A DNA stretch of 64,000 nucleotides from Knoxdaviesia capensis (lineage: Eukaryota; Ascomycota; Sordariomycetes; Microascales; Gondwanamycetaceae). A program made the position numbers and the translations under genes. The stretch covers positions 2,536,579 to 2,600,578 of the forward strand of contig LNGK01000004.1 in NCBI GenBank assembly GCA_001510575.1, read 5' to 3'. This document shows, in pieces, positions 43,786-55,212 of the stretch. Within the stretch, counting starts at the first letter, position 1. The number at the start of each line of letters is the position of its first letter. The notes below the pieces were generated by a model that worked only from the letters and a program-made list of their open reading frames with translations, had not been told where the DNA came from and made no database searches.

Positions 43786-46700
43786 GCTGTAGTTTAAAGA
43801 AGGTTCAGACATGCCTGACAGACAGCGGGATGAACCCTCTTGGGGAGGGAGGGAGGGGGACTCAAGCACGCCCCAAGAACCTGGGAAAGGGGGTGGGCGG
43901 GACTATTACTACGGGGAGAAGCAGGCCGGAAGGGAAAAAAAGGAAAAGAAGAAGAGAGAAAATTAAAAAGAACGAAGAAATAGAAACAGGGCTTCGGGGG
44001 TTGCAGGTCTAGCGCCTCCTAGAGTTAGCTAGGAGAACAAGAGGAGGGGAACATCGAACAGAGAGAGGGAGAGCCAAGCGAGCCTTGCTTCTTCGCTTTC
44101 TTTTCTTCGACCTGAACGGGAGTCTCAGCGGCCGAATCAAAACAAAAGTGAAATATGTGTATACATCCATAGACTGGGACACGGTACGCCGAGCTGAGCT
44201 CCAGCGAGCAGTGGTGTGTTTGTTTGTCTTTCCGTGGGTGTGTGGGTGGTGTGTGGGAAGCCCGCCGGCCGGCCTGCAGCTGGCGGGCATATCAGAGACT
44301 GCCACGAAGGCAAGCCGGGATGCTTCCTTTTGATTTTCCGGGTATGCCTCTCCTGTTTCTTTCTGGTCTAGCGGCTGCCTGTTCTCCTGCAAACCTTCTA
44401 CGGTTACTTCATGCTTTTGAATCCACGGCTGCTGCAACGTGCTAGTCCCGTCTAGCACTTGGCCGGCCACTTACACGCCAGCGCGGCCACACCAATTCTG
44501 GGGGGTTTTTTTTGTTTGCTTGTTTCCTTCTCGCGGAGAGCAGCCACGGGCCCCGGAGGCGTGTCCCAGGGGAAGACGAGAGAACACGCACATGGGGCGT
44601 CTGTATCTTGGGGGAGCACAGGGCAGGAAAGAGACTGCTACAGAAACAGAGCGCTGTCTGGAGAGGACGAGGAACGAACGCTGCCTGGAGAGGACGAGGA
44701 ACGAACGCCGGCCTCGCTCGGACGGGACCGCGGGATGCCGAGCGTGCGTGTGTGCGCGGAGCCAGCCCGAGCAAACATTAAACAGAACCGACGAGAAACA
44801 AAGCCGTTGAGGCGCAGAAGCCGCCAGTGATCGGCGGTGCTCTTCTCTTTCTTCACAGGATATACAGATATAGAGGTCTGTACCTAGTAGGCTAGAGAAA
44901 ACAACGGACTAGACAGGAACAATGGTCAAAAGGCAAACCGACAGAGCTGAAAAAAAAAAAAAAAAGAAGAAAACGTAAGATGCACTGCAAACTTGGCGGC
45001 TCGCCTCTCGTCCTCACTGGGCCGTTTGAAGCGGACTTGCGCTGCAAGAGAGCAAGTGAACCAAGAAACAGACCCAAGAAAAAAGAAGAAAAAATAAAAG
45101 AAAAAAATGCCGCTTGATATTGCCCGCCTGCATATGCACAGCATCCATCATTTTCGGTGGCGGTTCTCCGCTCTGGCGAGAGACGGAACGACAGAGAGAG
45201 GGAAAACGGGAAGACGAACTGGGGCTGATTGATGGGTCTGGGAGAGACAGACAGGGTAGAGTGGTGGGTATTCTACTGTATTTTATATTTCGTTTTCTGT
45301 CTTTTTATTCATTTATTAATCATTCTTTTTTTTTCCCCTGGGTTGTGTCGTGTCTGATATCTGTCGGATATCCGTGTAAGCGGGCAGAAAAAAACCCTTC
45401 ACCAAGATGATCACCAACAACCAGATGCCACGCTTCCAGACTCTCTCCAGACTCCTCTGCCCTTCCCTACCACCTACAGAAACCCTTCACACTCACTCTC
45501 TCGTTCCCCTCTGGGCGGCCAGCATCAATCGTCTGGCGAGACCAGCCACCCTCCCATTCCGGTTTTGGTGCGGGAGACTGCATGCTGCTGGCTGAAGCCT
45601 GCAGGAAGCGCGCGTCGCTGCTTGTCGCCCTATCACACTCTCGTCTGCGCGGCCGGCTCGCTTGTTTCTGTCTCTGTTTATTGTCTTCTGCCTCCTCTGC
45701 TGCTCGTCTCTGCTCTGATCACTTGCTCTCGGTCCATGTCCGGACGTGCTGTCGCCTACCTGGACCCAATGCAGCTTAGGTGCTGCTGCATGCACTCTGG
45801 CGAAAAAAGCAAACAACCACCACCACCACCACTGGCTGCGGCCGTTTTGGTTCCTCTTTGTCTCTTGTTGTCCCTACTCGCCGGTCAGATCCCCCGTTTG
45901 CTGGCACACGGGACGATGGAGGAGACTTTTCGGCCACCCACCAGCAGCAGCAAACAACCCACCGCCCATGGTTCGTTCCCCCCTCCCCTTGATCCCCACC
46001 GGTGAGTCTCCTGTGTCTCGCCCTCACACACGAAGGAGACTGAGTGTTCCTGATTGTTTCGGTTTCACTTTCTGTGCTCGCCTTACCCTCTATCTCTCTG
46101 TCTGTGTCGATGTGATGGTGGTGAAGTTTCGGGCTTTGTGGTGTCTTTTTTTTTTCTTCACCCGTGAAGGATCTCGATGGGCTGGTGAAGAGTTGAGAAT
46201 TCACACGTTCGATCGGGGCTGTTTAATTTTGATTGCCTGGCACCGGCCGCCGGTTATCTTTTCACTCACACCATTCACACCATTATTTGAGATTGGGCTG
46301 GTATCTGTAGCTACCGCTTGGGGCAAGCCCACGAACTGGTGATTTGTTTGCTGGTCCTGCAATAAACGGCGGAAAAGACAAGAAGAAAAAAAGAAGAAAA
46401 AAAGAAGAAGAAATTGTATGAAAAAAAGAAAAAAAGCAAAAAAAGGAACTCCAATGCATGGTCTTCCTCCTCCAATGTCTTGGTTTGTCGTCCCAGTTTT
46501 TGCTCAATAGCCCCTCCAAGACACGCATGTCTCACTCCTGGTAATGGCACGTCTTAAACCCCGATACCCAGAGAAGCCACCAAACCCCCAGACTCAATCA
46601 CATCCGCGACAAAAGAAAAAAGAAAAAAGGAAGAAAGATCCGGAGGGAAGAGGATTCTCTGGAAACAAACACATAAAAAAGAAAAAGAAAAAGGCGCCCG

Positions 46701-49700
46701 CTAGTGCTGCAAGTCAAACTCAACCACCCATCTGGCTGATGAGCTGGCACTTTTCGCCGGGTGATACAAACGGCGTCGAGCGGGCCCAGAAACAAACCCC
46801 AACCCAAACTGCAGCAAGAAACAGACAGAGAGAAAAAAAAAAGAAGGAAGAAAACAAACCAGGTATTCGCTTTTCAGCTGTGGACGAGCTCTGTTTGTCG
46901 ACTGCCGGCTAAGCCGCATCCGGGTTGAGGGCCATGCAGCGAATCTCTCCCAGCGGACGAGGTGAACGGGTGAGGCGGCGGGTGCTGCGGTCGAAGAGCA
47001 AACGACGCAGGAAAGAAGGATACAAGAGGCCAGAGGGAGAAACCAAGAGAACCAACAGCAGAGGCAAGCGAGCGTTCCCACCCACACTTCGCTGCCCAGC
47101 CCTCCGGCTTGGCCTCCCACACTGCCCGGGCTTGTTTCGCCAATGCTGCGGATGTGCATACCGCATTCCGCAAGGCTGCAATATTTGCGGCGTCTGGCCC
47201 TGGGTTCTGTCATATTTCCTTTCCGCGTCAGTCTGCTGGCTCTGTCACCGCTTTGTCTCTTTTGCCCGTTGGATATCGGGTGCATGTCCCCTCTCGCGTG
47301 CGTCGTTTGGCCCGCACCACGCCCGCCATGCAAACCATCCGTCGCATCCAGCTGAAAAAAGATTCGAGAACCCAAACAACACCCACTCCACCCACACTGG
47401 AAATCCTCCACCAGGACCCGGAAGGTTGACACCGCCATGGTCCCATGTTCACGTTGTCTCTCTGGAGCTTCTTCCCCCCCCGTCCCCGTGGTCTGGTGTG
47501 CGGCGTGGGTCTGTCCGTCTGACCAGCCGCCCTCTCACCCTCTCTTCCTCCCAATCACTCTTCCACCCACCGCTCGCTCGCTCGGTCCACATTGAAGCCT
47601 GTTCCCGCCGGTAATCCTGCCTCTGGTCCTTCTCGCTAGTAGGGCCTCCAATTACATTGGCCCATTCCCGCCGGAGCCTGGCGGAGAGACACCGGAGTTG
47701 CACCTTTTGACAGCAGCATCAAAACAGAAAGAGAGAGAGAGAGAGAAAAAAGAGGGCCCACCAGATAGTGTCAGGATGAGGAGACACATGGCGGTAAACA
47801 GGCACACAACAGTAACTGACCTTGTGTGAATTTCACACGGGGGAAACAAAAAAGAAAGGTTCTCACACGCATATGTCCTTCCCCTCAACTTCACAGTTAC
47901 ACAGCTGGCGCCATCCGTCCTAACTTGCCCAAGACACAAACACACACACACACACATACTTGGCCTGCACGTCCGCCTGGTGGTTTTCTTTGAGTCCTTC
48001 TCTCTCGTTTCTCTCCGCCTCCCCCTTCACCTACCTTTGTCTCTGTTTCTCTCCACCCACCCAGGCCACCACCAACAACAACCCCCCGTTCCGACTCTGC
48101 CTCACGGGTACCCGCATGCCGCCATACTGCTTTCGGAGTAGAGCGTGGCTTGGCACGCGTACAACCGGTCAGTCATGAGAAAAAAGCGAGCAGCAGGATT
48201 TTACAAACGAGATCACAGCGAAACGGAACGGTAGCACCTGTTGGAAGACAACATAATGTTGAAAAGTGGAAAACGAAAGAAGTGGGGTCATTCTCCCATC
48301 CGGATGCGAGCCCGCCACAGGAGAGAGGGTGTGGGCAGCTCAAAGGCACGGCAGGACTGCTAGCATCAGAGAGGGTTCGGTAAGGCCATCGTCGAGGCAG
48401 GGAGGGAGGTCCAGGGAGGGAGGTCCGGGTTGGTGTGTGTGTGTGTCTCCTAGAGACCAAACGCAGAGTGAAAACCGAACTTTGGGCTCTTGGGACCCGA
48501 CGATCCTTTTGGTCTCTCGCCACTTACCCAGACGCTGACATGCAGCCAAACACTAGACGAAAAGTTACCTGCGGGTGTGCTGTGCGTGTGCTTGTTCAGG
48601 CCCGTCTGGCTTCTCTGCTTATCGGCCAATCGGGACGTGCTGCGTCTGGCGCGCGCGCGCTTCGGCAAACACAAGGCGGGTTGGAAACTAGGTCGACCAC
48701 GAACGCAGCGTTGTGTGCGTGAGTGCATGTGCGTGCATGTGAGCGTGTTTGAAACGGACCAGCGCACGTCTCCCGCTTTCCCCCTCTCCTCAAGCAGAGA
48801 GAGGGAGGGAGAGCAGACCAGCACGTTTGTTTCTCGACAGAGGGGAAATAAGGGAAAAAAGAAAGAAAGGCCACAGGAAACCTCCAGAAGCAGACCGCTG
48901 AATTGGGCGTACAAGGGGGGGGGGAAGCGGCCAAGCATCAGAGTCTGCGATAGATGAAATGGGGTTGCACCGTATCCCACACCATCATATGCACACATTT
49001 ACGTGCCGCAACACAGCACTTCCAAGAGCGCGCTGTTTTTGGAGGTTCTGCCCTTTGCCTTCGACCAGCAACTCCAGTTTCAGAGCCAGAAACGTGCCAG
49101 ACACACACACACACCCCCCGTTTCGCAACGAATGAGCAATCCGGAATCCTCTGAGATGAAGAAGACGGCGCGTTATGTGTGTGTGTCTCTGCGTGTGTGT
49201 GCAGGAGTGTGGACGCTGTGCAACGGCAAACACCAGCACGAGAAGAGATTGCACACATGCATCCAGCCACTCGCGTCATCGCAATATTGCAATCGGCGCC
49301 TCTCTTTTCACACTCTCTCTTCTTTTCTTTTTCCTGCTCCTGCTCTCGTTTGCTTTGGGCGGTCTGGTCTCTCTGGGTTTGTCAGCCTGATGGGGGCGTC
49401 ACGACGTCCCCTTCCCCCCTGCTACTGCTTCCTTTCTCCGCTCATCGGCTGGTGGAGTTCACGGGCGTTTTTGTTTGTGCTGCTGGTCTGTTTCGGCTGG
49501 CCGCAGCGTGGGATCGGGCAACTTGTGCCGAAGGGAAGACGAAGAGCGTCTTCTGAAGCACGGAGGGGGGCAGTGGTGCAAGTGGAGGTGGAGGCGCGCG
49601 TCGGGCTTGTCGAGAACCCGCGAGGCGGACGTGGGTTGAAAAGACGGTGAGAGAGAAACGAGCGGGCAGAGAGATAGGGCGCCTGCAAGACGGGGCGGGT

Positions 49701-51427
49701 GGGATGATCGAGAGATGGGGGAGAGGTCACAGGTCGAGAGAGAGAGTGCACGCAAGCGAGCGGGGGATTGATGGGGGGAGGAGTGAACAGACACCCACTC
49801 CTGGCTGTCTCTGCACAGGCCGGTGTGTTTCTGTACAGCTCTCTGTCTCCGTGTCTCTCTCTCCCACACACACCCTCTCCCCCGGCTATCCTCCTGTCTT
49901 CCCGCCCTATCACCATCCGGCACTCTGTCTCTGGGACCGTTTGTCTGTGGGTTTCCCCCCCGGTTGGGCATGTCTCGCACACATAGCCCCCCGCCCCTAT
50001 CAGTATCCCCCGTTCGTTCCCCTGTCCGGTCGTGAGAATATCACGTCTGTCTCCCACCAGCCTCACCTTTTCTCTCGTGTTGACTCCTCACAAACAGCCC
50101 CAGGCTCACTGGCCGCGGTCCCAACCAACTTCCCGCCGTTTCACACTTCCTCACCCTGCTCATTAAAAGAAGAAGGCGAAAACCAAGCTGCATCCCACCC
50201 ACTGCCAAAGACGCACGCACTTAGGGGTGGTCGGCGATTGCAAGCTCGTTCTGGCCAGACGGGAACGCCGAAACATCCCCTTATGCAGGACCAGATTTCG
50301 TTTGCAAGCACACAGCAATGCACACGCCCCCTCCTTGGGCTGGCGGTGTGGTTTCTCATCTCGCCCGTTTGTGCGTTTGCTATTTCCGCAGTTGTGTGTC
50401 CAGCGATGGTCACGTCTTTGACAACCCTGCACACCGGTGCCAAGGATCCCAAAAGAACCCGCCCCCGATGGTGTTTGACGGTGAAGTCCGTCTAGACGAG
50501 GGGAAATTGCGTTTTCTGCTAGATGGTACCGCGAGAGGGCGGACGCGAGGGGTAATTCTGGAATGGAGATGAGGAGAAATCGAGGCGAAGTGGATCAGTG
50601 TTGTCAGGTGTCAGACGGATACAAACAGATGCTGCTGTGTAAGGGTTTTGCCCTCAAGCCACCGTCTTAGTCTTTTCTCTGCTGTCTCTGTCCCTCCGTC
50701 GGAAGATGGACCACATCGCCTCGGGTTGCCTTCCACGAGAAGAGAGATGGAGGAGAGGCGTGGGGATCAGATCGCCAGCGAGACCACGGCGGGTGATGTA
50801 CACACACAGACCGAGAGTCTCCAAGCCCACACCAGTGTCCACGAAGATGGGACGAGAGGGGAGAGACACCACGGGAAGAGCAGAAGACGCCCCAAGGTCA
50901 TACTGCGTTTCTGGTCATCTCCCAGTGACCAGTTTGACCAGTCGCGAGCCAACGAACTGCACGCAAAAGACAAAGTGCCAATGCCCCGCTGTGTTCAATA
51001 TTTCGCTCCCGGAACCCCTTCCCGGGCATCCAGAGGATGATGCTTCATGCACCCGGCCCGTATGGGATATTGCTGGTCCTCAGTGGACAGGCGATGGGGG
51101 CATTGCGTGTTTGGCGAGAGTGAGGTTGTTTGCCTGTCGTGCGCTCATAGCAGCCTGCTATCTGCGGCCGCGCCGCCACTTCATTTACTCTCGTTTGGAG
51201 ATGCCTCTGATATCAGATGTGGGAGTGGGTGTGGGTGGTGTGGCGGAGCGAGGGCAGGAGCAAGAGCAAGAGCGACTGGATATCACAGAGATCATGGCCG
51301 CACAGCAGCGCGCTTGTCATTATTCGTGATGTCATTTGCTCACATAATGTTGCACGATCAGCTGTGTGACTTGGGGGCGGAGGGGCAGTAAATCATGTGG
51401 TGGTAGTGATCGTGGTGGTGACGAGAG

Positions 51428-51443
51428 TTAGGGTTAGGGTTTG
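51428..51443. repeat. Interstitial telomere-like repeat
   Basis: Two tandem TTAGGG units followed by GTTT, isolated in the gene-free block. Confidence 0.8.
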
Positions 51444-53706
51444 TTATAAAAACCTTGTGCGGCAGAATCTTCAGGCGACAGGATGGGCGACAACCACTCA
51501 TCGGAGAGAAACAGGGAAAGCGAAATGACGAGGTCCATGTCTCACTCGTGGCGCGGTTAGCTGGAATGGAAGCCAGAGACAGTCGGGGAATAGTCGGTGG
51601 AGACTAGCTCGCTGTAGATTGGCTGGACTCGTAAAGGGAGAACTGACGCCGAAGGGAGTTGGGCTGGTTTGCCTAGAACCACCAACTAGCAAACAAAATC
51701 TTGCGTGTCCGGATACCGTAAAGACAGAAGACGAAAGACAGGTTTAAGGCTTCACGATGGAACTCTGGCCCGATGTGACAGCGATGCAGCATCAGTTCAT
51801 CCAGAGCCACGGCCGAGGCCCTCTACCACCGGGTTCCCAGACAGAGTTGCATCTGGCAGGCCATTGGGGCGTCTGCGGAATGAATTCCAGCGGCCACATG
51901 CTTGCTACTGGCTGTGTTGGCATCCAAGTCACATGCGGGACAGAGCTGAGGGTCCAGGCGAGAGGGAAAACACCGCCGCCGTCCCAAAAAACAAACACTC
52001 GCCGGTGGCGACGATTCGCTGCAGACTAACCCTAAAGGGCGAGAGACCCTCGCCCTGTTGTCTGAAAGATTTTATCTCCCGTTGGAGCGCGGTGGGAACT
52101 GCAGAGTTTTTCCTCGCTACCAGCCCGCATGTGAGAATTATGCAAAATATGCAGACAACTGGATCACGACAGGGTGTTGAACTAAAAAGGAAGATGTTAG
52201 ATGTGGTTCCCAGAGAAGAAAGAAGGAAAGAAAAAAATCCTGGAGGCGGGAAGTGGGTAGTTGGAGATGTTTGGAAGCTTAGCCGGGGTTTCGCGGTACT
52301 TACCTGCACGTACAAAGTTGTGCGGGGAGAGATGTACCCTTCGCTTTATCAATCAGTGCCTCGTGACCCCAACGGAGAAAAAGAGCCATCTCCAAGAAAA
52401 AGAAGCACTGACTTTCCGACTACTGCAGGCAGAGTGGGAACGCCAGACTCTCCGGCTTCTTTCGTTCTCCAGGGTTGATGTGGCATGGAATGAGAGGCCA
52501 TATTGACCTCCAGACAGTTGGTTGAAGCTGCGAGAAATAGAGATGAAGAACTGAAGCTATCTCGAATGAATCAACTGCTCTCGGTCAAGTTGATCACGTA
52601 ACATAAGATGCTCTTACTCAGGCTTTTTCTGACTCAGTAGTGCAGCGACTAACGAAGGAAGGAAGCTATTCTGGGAGCGACTGCCTTCTTTTGGTTTATG
52701 CCCTCACTCTTATTGAGGCTCTTGTCTTCTTCCACTTGCTTCTTCTTCCTCGTAATATTCTTCGTTAACCTTTTGTCTTCTTTTCTTCTTCTTTATCTCT
52801 TCGTCATCCTTTAACATGGCTCTATCGATTTTGCTTTTGTCTCTCTCTTAAATAGACCATCTATCCATCACCTCCATCATCCCTGTGTCACTTAATAAAA
52901 ACCACGCTCGTCCCTTTTTGCTCTGCCTCAATCCTCTCCTTCGCTTCGGTTACCAATAGAACGAGATTCTCTCCAGCTGTATACGACTGACATTCCCGCC
53001 ATTGTGTTCCCGTAAGGGCCGCTTCTTCAGTCTTGTTCTTCTTTGCCCCTGTCAGCCTGTGTGTGGCCCACAGTGAACCAGACCCTGCTTTTCCGTGCCT
53101 AAGAAACCTCGTACCACTACGGGTTTTGGCCTTTTGGGGAGATTCTCTCGGTATGTTATAGCCGGGACACAGGTAGTGTGTGTGTGAAGAGATGGTCTGA
53201 GACATGCTGGACTGCAAGCTGCGGTTCCTGCACAAGCTCTGAATCTCCTCGTATATCCGTCTCTCCCGACCTGTGGTTTCTGCTCTGCTCTTTTCCATGT
53301 GCCATTACACCAAATGGGATGAACCGTACCATCCCTTCCTCCAGCATACCATTCCAACCCACTACCATATCTCCGTCTCCAAATTCTGCCTCACTGTCTG
53401 TCTACCCAATCCCCCCTGTGGCCTGATCCCTGTTACGGTGGTGATGACAGAGCCGATCTTCCGCTATTTGCGCTCGTTCGGGTTCAGGCAAATTCCGGCT
53501 GTCATTTATGTACCTAGGCCCTCACTGAACCCGCCTGTATGATGATGACCTATCACCCTCGTGCATTCTGGAACTGGGGGAGACTAGCAAAACACCGCCT
53601 ATCGATAGAGGGCACAGTCACTAACTTGGGCTAGAACAGCGAGAGAAGCACAGACGCAGATTGATTCCCCCCGATTCTTCCCTGTGCCGTCACTATACAA
53701 AACTTT

Positions 53707-53726
53707 GTCGTCGTCGTCGTCGTCGT
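53707..53726. repeat. (GTC)n trinucleotide repeat
   Basis: Six to seven GTC units outside any supported gene. Confidence 0.9.
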
Positions 53727-55212
53727 TTCCACCCCCTGGTCAATTGACGTGGCTGAGTTGAAACCTTGTCCGACCAAAAAGAAGAAGCACAAATCTGCGA
53801 ATACGTACGGCCTTGTTTGATGTTTACGGTTCGGTACGGGCTCTCTGGATATTTGCGGCGTATCTCCAGGCACACGGTCTTTCTCGAAGAAACCGAAATT
53901 CACAGCCAAACACGGAGGTTGTTGCGCGAAATTGCACACAGATCCGAACAAATCCGCCGGGGGTTTGTTTCTATTCATTCGTGTTTGCATTGAGGCCGGC
54001 GCCACTGCGAATACGTAACGTCGAACGGTCCGTGATTGATCCTTGCGCTCGGCTCCTGTTTGCGACTGGGCCCTCGACGATTCCCTCTCTGGGATATCCA
54101 TGCAGTAGTACATAACGAGTTACATTCCCCGATCTCTAGCCTGACGTACGTCGACTCAAGCGCTATCTCGTCGCCACCAGGCAGACGCAAGAAAGAAAAG
54201 AAAGAAACCCGAAATAATCACCTCTCACCATTCCATCCCACTGTCATTACTTGCTACATTCATTCCGTCAGTCTTTTCTTCGCTCTGAGCCTCTTCTCAG
54301 ACCAGTCTCGAACCCAAAGACCAAACACTGGGGCTCGTCCATGCTTTACTGCTGTTGCGTTGCACTCGCCACCTTATCTCTCTCTCCTCCAACCCCTCCC
54401 ACCCGCTAAATTGTGTGTCCCTCCTGATTCTGGTTTGGCCTTCTTATTTCCTATTTCCCCAAACTGAAACGCTGCTGGCTGCTGCTGCCCACAAACGGCT
54501 TCTTTGACCACAGAAAAGGAGTGTGCTTCCCTCGCCTTACGGCCGTCGGTCTCCTGATACCCTTCTTGTTTTCTCTCGTCAGCATCCTGTTTATGGTTAT
54601 TGCCCTCTTCATCTCATATTCCCCGAACTTTGCGCCTCGCTTTCGCCCTATCTCATCGGCTTCTGGCTTCCTCTTCCTCCTCACTCCTCCTCTTCGACGC
54701 CGCCTCCTATTTCAACCCTGATAACCCTGGCCGTCTCTGTATGTCTGACCCTGCTTTTCTGCCTGCATATTTGCCTATCCATCCTCCCCCCGCCCTTGAT
54801 CATATCTTGTGAGCGCCTGACGCACCTCTCACCACTGACCGCCCAACCGCCGAATTCCGATAGATTTTTTTTGTCTTGGAAATACATAACGCCTCCCGTT
54901 ACATCGATCTTGGACCGAAACCCTATTTCCTTTTTTGCTATTACGACCTGACGATCCTTGTGTTCGCCTATTTCGCTCTCGATAGATACCCTCTTTTTTG
55001 TCTTCTTGTTTCCTTCCTTTCCTGTTGCTCTCTCTTCCCCGCCTCCGAACTTGTTCGACAGAATCGCACAGTAGAGACTCCACAGCCTTTATTTATATCC
55101 TTATCGATACATCTTATCACGCTCTTATTTCGATCCCTCAACCAACTTCTCCTCCAGTAATACCATCTCGAATACAAGAACCGGCAGCTTGAGCTGTGAT
55201 ACATCCGCAGCC

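Larger units (their letters stand above)
43048..55212. other. 12-kb block without a supportable gene
   Basis: Frames on both strands up to 257 codons exist, but none shows a domain, a coherent exon series or a plausible start, and many overlap. The block contains microsatellites (43759-43785, 47937-47957, 48434-48446, 53707-53726), a telomere-like GTTAGGGTTAGGGTTT at about 51428-51443, another at 52026-52033, and short direct repeats near 44659-44710 and 48400-48430. From about 52680 to 55212 the + strand is pyrimidine-rich and probably forms the promoter and leader of the RING gene. Non-coding RNA genes cannot be excluded. Confidence 0.5.

Noticed and set aside
49003..49650. 215-codon + strand frame
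   Set aside because: Overlaps several other frames of equal size and contains simple-repeat translations; no family resemblance.
51428..51443. Nearby chromosome end suggested by TTAGGG repeats
   Set aside because: Only two units, with normal sequence and genes on both sides; better explained as an interstitial or regulatory telobox.
51705..52478. 257-codon + strand frame in the gene-free block
   Set aside because: No ATG at its start, no recognisable motif, composition like the surrounding non-coding DNA and overlapping frames of similar length.
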